This document shows, piece by piece, positions 1-9,900 of a DNA stretch of 64,000 nucleotides. Numbering within the stretch: the first letter of the stretch is position 1; each line of letters starts with the position of its first letter. Both the position numbers and the translations under genes were made by a program. A model generated the notes under the pieces. It was not told the DNA's origin. It worked only from the letters and a program-made list of their open reading frames with translations, and made no database searches. Source of the stretch: Bryopsis sp. KO-2023 (taxonomy: Eukaryota > Chlorophyta > Ulvophyceae > Bryopsidales > Bryopsidaceae); the NCBI GenBank assembly GCA_030272585.1, contig BSYQ01000003.1, positions 496,001 to 560,000 of the forward strand. The letters are read 5' to 3'.

Positions 1-1
1 A

Positions 2-427
2 AGCAGCAACTGTCAGCCGACCGGAGAAGACTGCCAACGGCACTGGGTGTGCTCGAATATCGGGTGTCGGGATCGAGTGTGGCTGAGTATCAGTCTGGAA
101 GTCGATGAGGAAAAACGAGACTGGCGGAGAATGTGGGTACCAGCTGAAACAGGGCCACCAATGGTGCTACACTCGGAAACCTGCAAACTCTGCGCCTTGG
201 GTTTCAAGTTGGGGTCGGATTATACTCGGGGAGTGTATTTAAAGGCCAAGCGGACCGTGGGCCCCCTGAGAAAATTCGAGGCAGCCGAAGACGATGCAGA
301 ACCAACGGACTACGATGGGGATTGGGTCGTCAATGAGCCAGGCGGAGACAGTGGACCAGAAGGAAAGAAAAGGAAACCTCCTGGAAGTTCAGGGGGATCC
401 AGAAATGTGAAACTCAGAAAAGCCTGA
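2..427 (+). CDS. 3' end of an unrecognised Cys-containing ORF
   Basis: The reading frame is open from the left edge of the window to a TGA at 425-427, so this is the C-terminal ~141 residues of a longer protein. It has several cysteine clusters (about residues 4-27, including a CSNIGC stretch, and a CKLC pair near residue 67) that could bind zinc. An acidic Gly/Asp-rich stretch and a basic Lys/Arg-rich tail follow. No family is recognised. It is followed by ~500 bp of noncoding DNA, then a purine tract and an LTR, so by position it could be the last ORF of an LTR element that lies mostly outside the window. A host gene fragment is the alternative. Confidence 0.4.
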   Translation, partial: SSNCQPTGEDCQRHWVCSNIGCRDRVWLSISLEVDEEKRDWRRMWVPAETGPPMVLHSETCKLCALGFKLGSDYTRGVYLKAKRTVGPLRKFEAAEDDAEPTDYDGDWVVNEPGGDSGPEGKKRKPPGSSGGSRNVKLRKA

Positions 428-925
428 GTTGAATATTAAAAAAAAAAAAAATATAGGATCAAGAGTGAAATATGATTTTCTGTTGGTAATTGGGTGTTTG
501 AATTTTATTTTGTTTTTGGAAGAAAAAGGAAAAGAACAGTGAATGGATCAAGTGAGGGTAGAGGGAATTTCTGGAAAACAATTAACATACTGAGTGTGTA
601 AAAACACTTGTGAGAATTACAGTTTGACTAGAGCTGAGACTGTGTGATTTCCAGTGTGGGCTGTGAAGTCTATTGAACAGGGTTGGGTTTATGTGTGAAC
701 GGGCTGGGATGGGAAGTCACAGCGGCAGAAGTAACCATAAGCAGAAACCAACATTCAGCTCAAGTCGCAATCGGGAAGTTGTTACGGAAAACGTCGGAGA
801 ATATTGCTTACAGCTATATCAGAGGTATTCTCAGAATAAGCGAGTTAAGTCACTTGGCAGTTCTGGTGAAGTCGTGCAATACGAACTTAGTGTACAGAAC
901 ATCGCTGGGTCAGCGATCTCTCTCT
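428..925. other. Noncoding stretch upstream of the LTR
   Basis: Nothing coding is seen here. The stretch starts with an A-rich tract and runs to a purine tract. Its position suggests the 3' untranslated internal part of a plus-strand LTR element whose 3' LTR starts at 939. Confidence 0.4.
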
Positions 926-938
926 AAGGGGGGAGGAG
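926..938 (+). other. Polypurine tract next to an LTR
   Basis: The 13-base purine run AAGGGGGGAGGAG directly abuts the TGAAACGG start of the LTR at 939. This is where the plus-strand primer (PPT) of an LTR retroelement sits, just upstream of its 3' LTR. The nested element has a very similar tract before its own 3' LTR. It implies that the LTR at 939-1508 was made as the 3' LTR of an element extending to the left. Confidence 0.6.
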
Positions 939-1508
939 TGAAACGGCTGACTTAGTAGGCGAAGATCTAGGCGGAAAACAGAGGTTACAGTCTGAGAGTT
1001 CCAGGTAGTCGCGGACTGACTGGAATGGGGTAGTTACGTGATGCTCAATGAGAGGCTGAAACGTAGTGAAAAGAGTTCGAACCAGGTTCAGTATATTCAG
1101 TGTCAGGTCTCAGATGGCTGAGAGTTTGGGTAGAGAGTCGGGAGTCAGACTGGAAGGAGCTTCAGTCTGGGTCCTTAGTCTAGAGGTTATCAAGGGTTAT
1201 AAAGGGTTAGTCGGAGCTCTGGCTAGAAGGGCTGAGCTGAGAAATGATAGAGACGTTTTGGGGAGAGCTAGATGATAGCTAGTATTTGTAAGGTTAGGAG
1301 ATGGGCTGGGAGTTTCTAGAAGCTCTGGGCTGAGAGTATAAAAGGCTGGGGATCGTTGTAAAGAACAAGCTTGTTGAAATAAGATTCAGTTGTATACTCT
1401 CGTGTCTCAGACCTTTCTTACAGAACTTCTGGTCGTCTCCCAACGTGTGTGAAGAACGGGTTAAGTGGCGGCTGGAAGTATTCAGCCTCAGGAAACAAAT
1501 CCGTTTCA
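939..1508 (+). repeat. 570-bp LTR, left copy
   Basis: The repeat starts TGAAACGG and ends CCGTTTCA, the short inverted TG...CA ends usual for LTRs. A TATA box (TATAAAA, 1337-1343) lies inside it. The same sequence is present once more at 16591-17161 in the opposite orientation. By eye the only difference is one A missing near 1464 in this copy. Near-identity implies recent origin or gene conversion. No primer-binding site is recognisable immediately after 1508. Confidence 0.85.
1337..1343 (+). promoter_or_regulatory. TATA box inside the left LTR
   Basis: TATAAAA lies 170 bp before the inner edge of the LTR and about 185 bp upstream of the gag ATG at 1528. It is a plausible Pol II promoter for the gag-pol block. 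The right LTR copy carries the same box on the minus strand (16757-16763), where transcription would run antisense through the coiled-coil ORF. Confidence 0.6.
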
Positions 1509-1527
1509 CATACCCGTACAACCGGAT

Positions 1528-4305
1528 ATGGTGGAAGAGGGAGGCGATGAGGAAGCCGACAATGGCCCGCAATTTGATGAAGAGATGGACGAAGAGCCAG
1601 GAGTATTCATCAATCAGCAAACGCAGCACCTGCGCCAAAGCCAAGTGAATGTACATAATCAAACTCTGCACGTTCACAATGACGGTTTGCAGGAGCGCGA
1701 TCTCCAACAATCGCAAGAGCGGTTGTATAGCCAATTGTCGGACGAGGCTGCCCACAGAACAGCCCAGGTCGCCAAACATCTTGATAGTCGGGTAGAGGGA
1801 GCTTGTTCAAGCATGGCTTCCCAAGTACATGATGTGTTGGACTCTACTCTACAGTCCCGCCATCACCAGATTGAAGGACAGCTCAGTGAGAGGTTGGATG
1901 AGCGGATACAAGATCTGGATGCTGCAGCCAAGGGGAGGCTCAGCCAAATGGAAGCTGGCTTGGCGAATATCCGTGATGTCGCCCAGAAAGAGGTGGACGA
2001 AGCCAAAGAGGCTCAGCGGATATTGGCGGAACAAGTAGCTGACACGGACGAAAAAAGGAAGAAACTTGAAGAAGAATATGACCGGCAATATAACGACGCC
2101 CTTTGGGGGTTGGATACAGTTCAACAAGAACTGAGAGAGACGCAGGCGGAAATGGGTGCGGGTCAAGATAAACAGTTCAAGGAAATCGTTCGTGTTAAGT
2201 ATGATCTCAAAGAGACGCAAGAAAAAGCGGAAAGTTTTCAGATACAGCATCATGCGGAAGTAGCCTATTTGTTAAAGAAGGCAGCGGCTGCGAAAGAAGC
2301 GGCGGCTAGATTACAAGCGGAAATGGAGGAGTTGAAAAGAAGTCAAAGTCGGTCTTCAAGGAGAAGCAGATCGAGAAGCTCAACAAGGAGCAGAGAGCCG
2401 CGGGAAATGTTACAAGAAATGCTACAAGACCCGGAAACAGCGCAAGAGCTAAAGAAGGTGTTTGAGGATGTAGCGGACACAAAGTTCACGTCGAACTTTG
2501 AGTTTTGGCGGAAGAAAGATGCTGCAGCAGTTGCCACACAAATGGCATCCGCTGCTCAACAAACACCTCTTGTGGCTGCTATGGCGGGAGCGGGAACCAG
2601 AACGGTGGCACAACCACCAAGCTTGGCCGAAGTACAAGTTCCATTCGGTCAACCGCCCCAAACCTCATCCGGCTTTGCCCCGGATTCGGTAGGTTTCCCG
2701 CCAATACCCCCAGTCTTCCCGCGGGCAAATAGACCGATTACCCGACCTGCATCACCCCCAGTCATTATTCCTGGAGTGGGGCGAGGCAGTGCAATCAGCG
2801 GACAGGGAAATGTACCTAGGCCGACTGTGAGGCCTAGCGCTGTGTTTGGACAAACACCAAATACAAGACCACCAGCGGTATTACAGCCAGTACAACCGCC
2901 ACAGCGTACGCAGGCTTCTCCCGTGGTACAAACTGTTCCGCTGACAACTCCAACAACCACGTCACCCGAGCCACCTAGAACATTACCCATGCCACCACCA
3001 GCTTCTCAGCCAGTGTTATCACATCCATCAATGATTTCACCACCCGGCTATTATGCCATGGGAGCATCATACATTCGGCCTTCTATCTTAGGTCACTCCG
3101 TGAATGTATACGGAGCTCCATCATCCGGAAACCCCTATGTGGGATGGGGATCCTATCCGCGTATTCCTCAACGCGCAGGCGGAGGAGGCGGAGGAGGCGG
3201 AGGTGGAGATGATGATGGTTCCGGTGATGGAAGTGGCGGAGGCCCATCGGACAGAAGTGGCCGTGGGTCTGCACCTGGACCACATATTGGTGGAGGAAGA
3301 GAAGGACCATCTAGGAACCCAGGAGGCGGTCCTGGAGATGGTGGTGGTGGAGGTGGCGGAGGAGGCGGACCTCCTGGTCCCCCAAGTGGGGGCCCCGATT
3401 TTATGGGCTATGCACGTCCAGAAAATCGTTTGCTTCACATTCCCAATGCGGTCAAATTCCCGATGCCGAAACCGTATACTGGCGCTGGAGATCGCTGGAT
3501 TCGGGATTGGCAGGCAGAACTCACCAATTTCTGCAAAGTGTATGATTTGGATGAGTCTGTTTGGCTTAAAGTATTCCGCACAAATCTCTCTGGTTCAGCC
3601 GCCACATGGCGGAATATGCAAGAGATGCGGATTCGGGAAGGAGTTCGTCCGATGTTCCAGGACTGGATTCAACTTGTGGAGGAACTAGCCATTGCTTTTG
3701 AGCCCACAAGGATGTCCGATGTTTCGCGTAGGAAGCTGCGGAAACTTCAACAAACAGGGAATGTTCGTTCCTACATCAACGCATTTCGGGATCTCATACT
3801 CAGAATTCCGAATATGACGGAGGAGGAACAGTACCTACAGTTTGTTGACGGATTGAAACCCCAGATCCGACATCAAGTTGTTACAATGGTGACAGAAGGA
3901 GTGGAAGCGGCGATAGTCACTGCCGAAAGAATCGATTCGTTGGGTGGCCAATCTCAAAACAACCGCGGACGTGGTCGCGGACGAGGGCGATGGAACTGGA
4001 ATTGGAAAAACAAGCCCAAAGCTGACCAGAACCAGCAGATGCAGGGTCAGCAACCGCAACCACCACCTCCACCCCAAGATCAAAATCAGCAAATGGGAGG
4101 AGGCAACAGAGGTGGAGGCGGCCGTGGCCGCGGAAGAGGCGGAAGACGAGGTGGCGGACGAAATCGAGGTGGTGGCGGAAAGCAGCAGCAAGGCGGAGCT
4201 AGAGGCGGAGGCGCATGTTACATCTGCGGCGAAGTGGGTCATGGCTTTGGAAAATGTCCCAAAGGCCCAACTTTTCAAAAGTGGCTAAAAGATCACGCCG
4301 CATAG
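1528..4305 (+). CDS. gag: Ty3/gypsy Gag (outer element)
   Basis: A ~925-residue capsid polyprotein. The first ATG is at 1528, only 20 bp beyond the LTR edge; the frame stays open upstream into the LTR to 1465 without an ATG. The N-terminal third is a long predicted coiled coil with heptad-like Leu/Ala/Glu/Gln content. A short Arg-Ser tract, a Pro-rich linker and two glycine-rich tracts follow. A retrotransposon Gag domain comes next (nt ~3420-3930; W-x2-D-W and FVDGLKP-type motifs), then an Arg-Gly-rich region and one CCHC zinc knuckle (C-x2-C-x4-H-x4-C) near nt 4216-4260. It overlaps the pol frame by 91 nt in the -1 frame. Confidence 0.85.
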   Translation: MVEEGGDEEADNGPQFDEEMDEEPGVFINQQTQHLRQSQVNVHNQTLHVHNDGLQERDLQQSQERLYSQLSDEAAHRTAQVAKHLDSRVEGACSSMASQVHDVLDSTLQSRHHQIEGQLSERLDERIQDLDAAAKGRLSQMEAGLANIRDVAQKEVDEAKEAQRILAEQVADTDEKRKKLEEEYDRQYNDALWGLDTVQQELRETQAEMGAGQDKQFKEIVRVKYDLKETQEKAESFQIQHHAEVAYLLKKAAAAKEAAARLQAEMEELKRSQSRSSRRSRSRSSTRSREPREMLQEMLQDPETAQELKKVFEDVADTKFTSNFEFWRKKDAAAVATQMASAAQQTPLVAAMAGAGTRTVAQPPSLAEVQVPFGQPPQTSSGFAPDSVGFPPIPPVFPRANRPITRPASPPVIIPGVGRGSAISGQGNVPRPTVRPSAVFGQTPNTRPPAVLQPVQPPQRTQASPVVQTVPLTTPTTTSPEPPRTLPMPPPASQPVLSHPSMISPPGYYAMGASYIRPSILGHSVNVYGAPSSGNPYVGWGSYPRIPQRAGGGGGGGGGGDDDGSGDGSGGGPSDRSGRGSAPGPHIGGGREGPSRNPGGGPGDGGGGGGGGGGPPGPPSGGPDFMGYARPENRLLHIPNAVKFPMPKPYTGAGDRWIRDWQAELTNFCKVYDLDESVWLKVFRTNLSGSAATWRNMQEMRIREGVRPMFQDWIQLVEELAIAFEPTRMSDVSRRKLRKLQQTGNVRSYINAFRDLILRIPNMTEEEQYLQFVDGLKPQIRHQVVTMVTEGVEAAIVTAERIDSLGGQSQNNRGRGRGRGRWNWNWKNKPKADQNQQMQGQQPQPPPPPQDQNQQMGGGNRGGGGRGRGRGGRRGGGRNRGGGGKQQQGGARGGGACYICGEVGHGFGKCPKGPTFQKWLKDHAA

Positions 4306-6671
4306 AGGGGACTTCACTCCATGCGGCCAGAAGGAAAAGAGCCAGACGCCGAAGATACAAGCATCGCAAACGTCAAAAGCTCCGGGAGTCACGAGAACGA
4401 GAACGGAAGGGGAAACAGAATAAGAAGCCAGAGAAAGAGTCAAGTAATCCCGCCCAGAGGGCTGAACATCCGCTAATGAGTACGAAACTTGGGGACAAAG
4501 AGCGGATGGACGATTCAAGTACGGTCGCCCAAAGCATTTCCGACAAAGATTTGCCGGAAAGTGTTGGTTCAGTACGTGAAGACTCTGGAAGTTCCTCCGA
4601 AGATAGCAACCTGGAATCTGTCCTACCTTGTGGAGAGAAACAGGCTTCGGAAGGAAGTGTTACAAGTTCAAACCGGACTAGTCCAAGAGTTCCGTTTGAC
4701 GCCGGTGCAAGAGGGGTACCGGACCGTAGAAAAGGAACAGCGGAAGGAGGAGGGGATTACCTCCAAGACAGTTTTAATCCGTTAGTTCAAAATAAACACC
4801 TCAAGTTCATGGGATATGAGCTTAGAGGGCGGATAGGGGGAGCGGCAATTTCCGCTTATGTAGACTGTGGAGCTACGGAAAATTACGTGGCACAAAAACT
4901 GGTGGACAAGTTTGGGTTAGAGTTCTCCTCGTGTAATAAGACAGTTTCGTTAGCGAATGGGGCTGTTTGCACTGTGGACAAACGATGTGGGAACATCACG
5001 ATGCAGCTGGGTGACTACAAAACCCAGTTCTCTGCAGATGTATTCCCTCATCTCACATATGACATTGTGTTAGGGTTACCGTGGCTCATTGCTAATAACC
5101 CGTCCATAGACTTTGCACAAGGAACCATCAATATCCGTCAAAGGAATCGTTGGATTACAGTACCGGTTAAAGAGAAGCCGACTGATTATCTCCACCTGAC
5201 GGAAGAAACTATCCCCATACTGTCCCACAAGAAAGTATTCCGCCATATAGGCAAACAGGCCGACAAAGATAGCCTGGCCTATTTGGTGGTGGTTCGTGAA
5301 TCTGACCCTATGGATAGCAACCATTTGATGCAATATCCATATGAGGGCCTCGAGGTTGATAGTCTAAAGACCTCAGCCGACAATCACGCACCAATACAGA
5401 CGGATCTTCCACGGCTTATGCATGACAAGATGCATCCGGCAATCCGTTCTGTGGTGGAGGAATACAGCCATGTTTTTCCCAAAGATCTCCCACCTGGCAT
5501 ACCTCCAGTCCGTAAGGGTCACGAATTCAAAGTTGACCTGGAGGATGAGAGTATGAGCCCAATCCATCGTCCGTTGTACAAACTTTCTCCAGCAAAATTG
5601 GATGAAGTACGGACACAGGTGGACTACCTACTGGAACAACGGAAAATACGGCCGTCAGAGAGTCCCTGGGGTGCTCCCATACTCTTCGTCCCAAAGAAAG
5701 ACGGCGGATTGCGGATGTGCGTTGATTATCGATGGATCAACAAGTACACAATCAAAAACCGCTATCCCCTTCCACTTCCGGAGGAATTGATGGATCGGCT
5801 CGCTAAAGCAAAGATCTACACGAAGATCGACCTACGTTCGGGGTACTGGCAATTTCCAGTTCGCCCGAAGGATACTGCAAAAACCGCCTTCCGAACAAGA
5901 TACGGACATTTCGAGTTTCTCGTCTGTCCTTTCGGAATGTCCAACTGTCCAGCCCAATTTCAGACAATGGTGCAGGATTTGTTGGGCGAGTTTTTGGACC
6001 ACTTTGTGGTTGTTTTCATTGACGACATCTTGGTGTTTTCCAACTCAGTGGAGGAACATGTCGATCATTTGAAACAAGTATTCGAACGCCTTGCAAAGTA
6101 TAAATTGTACGCCAAAGCAAGCAAGTGCGAAGTAGGGGTCAGCGAGACCGACTATTTGGGGTATCATCTGTCGGGAAAAGGCCTGCAGCCAATGAGTGAC
6201 AAAGTGCGGGCTATACAAGAGTGGAAGGAGCTGAGCTCAGTGACGGATGTGCGAAGTTTTTTGGGCATGGTATCTTACTATCGTAAGTTTATACCAGAGT
6301 TTGCTCGAATTGCAGGACCCTTGCATGATCTCATCAAAAAGAATCATGTGTGGACGTGGGGACCTCTGCAACGGGAAGCTTTCGGCAAACTCAAGGAAAA
6401 GATTACTCGCACACCGATCCTTCTCCTACCCGATTCGCTGCTCAAGTACACCGTAATAACGGACGCATCAGGGACTGCATATGGAGCAGTTTTGTGTCAG
6501 GACCATGGAAAGGGGCTACAACCAATAGCTTACCTTTCAAGACGACTAAAACCAGCTGAGACACGATATTCCGCTTACGAGCGAGAGCTGGGGGCTATAG
6601 CATATGCGCTTAGCCAATGGCGACATTATCTCGAAGGAGCGCCTGGGGAGGTTACGGTTATGACGGACTGA
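4215..6671 (+). pseudogene. pol: Pol of the outer Ty3/gypsy element, 5' part, interrupted by an insertion
   Basis: Encodes aspartic protease, reverse transcriptase and the first part of RNase H. It is read in the -1 frame relative to gag and overlaps it at 4215-4305. After a basic, Ser-rich linker comes the protease, whose active-site motif reads DCGA rather than the usual DSGA/DTGA (nt ~4864). The RT follows with FIDDI at its catalytic site (nt ~6016) and RNase H with TDASG (nt ~6462). The frame ends at a TGA formed by the first bases of an inserted LTR (6669). The rest of pol continues at 13350, so this copy cannot make an intact Pol. Before the insertion the frame was continuous. Confidence 0.9.
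6664..6668 (+). repeat. Target site duplication of the nested element, left
   Basis: CGGAC here is repeated at 13345-13349 directly after the right LTR. A 5-bp duplication is typical of Ty3/gypsy integrases and fixes the borders of the nested element. Confidence 0.9.
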
Positions 6672-6819
6672 TATGACCGACTGGGGTTAGGGTCAGACAT
6701 AGTGGTGTTATGTCGGACAGAACGGTTAGAGTTGGTGACTTAAGGGACAAGAACGGGTTGTAAATTATTATCACGGCTGATTGTGCCAACGGGTGTGGGA
6801 TCCCGGTTTGGCCTTAACA
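6669..6819 (+). repeat. 5' LTR of the nested chromovirus
   Basis: 151 bp from TGATATG to CTTAACA, indistinguishable by eye from 13194-13344. It is unusually short for a plant-type Ty3 element. No clear TATAAA box is seen; the sequence TAAATTATTATC near 6762-6773 is the most AT-rich candidate. Confidence 0.93.
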
Positions 6820-6821
6820 AC

Positions 6822-6833
6822 TGGTTTCGGAGC
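6822..6833 (+). promoter_or_regulatory. Primer-binding site, initiator-Met tRNA type
   Basis: TGGTTTCGGAGC starts two bases after the 5' LTR. It matches the usual initiator tRNA-Met primer site (TGGTATCAGAGC) at 10 of 12 positions. This is where minus-strand DNA synthesis would begin. Confidence 0.6.
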
Positions 6834-6959
6834 ATTGGTTGGCTCCACTGCCGGGCATATTTGTGAAACGTTCCCTGTTGTCGCTACTCCACGCACACCC
6901 CCACCCTCTCGACTGGAAAGAAAAGAAAAAGAGCCAGAAATCCAAGAACCGGGTCAAAC

Positions 6960-9900
6960 ATGGACGACCTTATGCGCGTACTCGACGATCCTCGCATCCA
7001 CGAGGTCGATGATGATATTGAGGACATTGTGGAGTATGTCCCCCCACAACACAACCAGGACGAAGGGCCAAATGGAAACGGGGGTCAGCCGAACGCTGGA
7101 CAAGGAAATATATTCGTCCAGAACGTCCAAAATGTTCAACAGAATTTGGCTGTGGACGTCGAACAACGAGTCGCGCGAGTGGATCATGCCGTCGCACAAG
7201 TCGCCCAAGTGCAGAGTGATGTCGGGAATCGAATCAACGTGCTCAACCAATCTCTCCACCAAGAACTCCACAAAGCACACGCGAATACAGATTTACTCGC
7301 AAAAGTGGTGGACGATGCTGTGAGACGCGTCAGGCGGGATTTGGACGAGCGCGTGGACAACGCTTTTCAGTCGGTGACCAAGACGATAAGGGCGAACCAG
7401 AAGCACACGACTCATATGATCGAGTCCCTGACCAGGCATGTGAAGTCGAGGGAGATAGTGGCTACGGAGGAAGACCGTGTGTTGCAACGTCGTCTGGGAG
7501 AGATTGAAGGGAAGCAATTGGAGGATTATGATGTCCAGTGCGAACAGTGGGAGAGGATGAATACGAGGCTGGAAGGAGTCAGGGAAACCACTGATGGACT
7601 GTACGATGCAAGGAGGGATGACCTTGAGCAGTGGGAATCATACATACAAGAAAGACTTTCACCCCCACCAAGACTGACGAAGAATGCGATTTTGGATACT
7701 CTGGGAATACCGGAGGATCGATTATTGACTGGACCATCCACACTGAACAAAGAAAGGATATTGGATCTATTGGGAGTTACTGATGCACAAGTCAGGGCTC
7801 TGGGAAAAACCCCCAGGCTCACAAAAAACAACATATTGTCAACACTGGGGCTGTCAGAGGATGTGTTCAACCAGCAGCTACAAGTTCACATGGCTGGGGG
7901 AACACAAACAAACACTGTTCCACCTCCAGTCCGAACACAAGCAGCAGACGTGGGCACCAGTTCACGCCCAATACCAGAACGCAGACGACTGTCAGATGGA
8001 AATGCCGAACAAGCATCACGCCGGGCTCCACAATCTGCGTCTCCACAGGCACCATCGCCTGTACAACCAACAAATCTCAGTGGGCACGGGGCACCTGCTC
8101 CATCCCACCTATTCTCCTCAGGATCAGTACCGAGAGATCCGTTCACACGTTTGGGGTCATACCGAAGTGTTGGACGACGCGACCCTGGAGGGGGTGACGA
8201 CCCCGATGATGATCCTGCAGATGGACGCGGTGGCGGCCGTCGGGGTGATGGTCGGGGGCGCCGATCTGGGGGAGGAGATGGAGGCGGAGGAGATGATGAT
8301 GGGGACGATGGACCCGACGATGGTGGCGGTGGACCAGGCGGCGGTGGACGAGGCAGAAATTCTGGCGGGCTCAGTAACATCATGCGGAGTCTGCGGCTCA
8401 ATCCGCCAAAGCACTTTACCGGCGAGGGAGCCCTCAGTGTGACGGATTGGGTGACCAGAGTTACGAGATGGTTCAGGGCTCACGACGTCAGAGAAAGCGA
8501 TTGGGTTAAGATTTTGCCCGCATATCTGGGAGGCGCGGCGTCGCGATGGATGGCGCTGGTGGAATTGCGAATCTCGCAGGGGCATCGTTCCTCATTTGCA
8601 TCGTGGGAGGATTTCGTTCATGAGCTGAGAGAAAATTTTGAGAGTGCAACGACATCCGAACGTGCGCGCGTGGAGATGCGTGCATGCACCCAGACATCGA
8701 GTGTTGCTGATTATAAGAGGAGGTTCCAGGCGATCGCATTTCGGATTCCAGGGATGACGGAGGAGGAAATCTTCAGTGCATTCACCTTTGGACTCAAGCC
8801 GCATATCCGCACCACTGTCCTGGCCCAGACATCTACATTTGCAGATGCTGTTCGGCTCGCTGATCGCTTGGATGGCATTCATGCATTGCATGGATCAGAC
8901 TCAAATCGAGGCGGCTGGCGAGGTCGAGGTCGTGGACGACACTTTAATGGGCGGGGGAGAAACAACAGTGGTGGATTCGGCTGGAATGCAAATGACGACA
9001 ACTCAAACCAAAATCAAAATCAGAACAATGGGGACACTTTGGGAGCGATTGGAGCAGAGCGCGGTCGTGGCAGGGGTCGCGGCCGTGGTCGAGGCGACGG
9101 TCGGGGACGATCGTTCAATACATCGATGACATGCTTTCTATGTGGGGCTACAGGCCATGGAGTGAAATTATGTCCTTTGAGAGAAAAAGCTCAGGCCTAC
9201 TGTAAGACATTGAAGTATGGGGAGCCCTCAGGGGCAGTGGAGTCGAAAAAGGTTACAATCAAGGAGGAAATATTGGAAAAGGAACCAACGGAAAGTGCAC
9301 AATCAAATGCAACATCAGAGTCGTCGGAGGACGAAAAAGAAGAACCTGATGTGCATCCAAAACCCAGCGCTGGTGCGTCGGACTCTGAGGAAAGGGCCGA
9401 CGATAACGTGATAAATGAAACAATCACCGAAAATCAAAGTGAGGGAAACTCACCTACAGTGGAATCGGGATCGAGGGAAGTACCCGATCAACATTCGTCA
9501 TGTCCAGTCACAGGGAAGACCTTTGCTACTGGGTACATGATCGAAGTCAGAATTCAAGGAACTACAGTTGGTGCATGTGTGGACTCTGGATCCACTGCCA
9601 ACTATGTCTCTGCAGAATTTGCAAAGAGAGTCAATCTGAAAATACAAGAAAACAACACATCGGAGTTGCGAATGGCAGACAACACTACTCGACAAACTAC
9701 GGGCAAAATTCCAAACATGAAATTCCGATCAGGACGCCTGTCATTTCAAATCGAAGCGGATGTCCTACCAAACCTTGGATATGATGTCCTGCTGGGATTA
9801 CCATGGCTAGTGGATGCAAACCCTGCCATCGATTTCGAAAAAGGCGTCATCACAGTCGTTCGGGGGGAAGAAGAGTTTGTTCTGCCACGCAAATACAGAG

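Noticed and set aside
4215-4305. Classic -1 frameshift heptamer in the gag/pol overlap
   Set aside because: No X-XXY-YYZ heptamer in the right frame was found by eye; only the overlap itself is reported.
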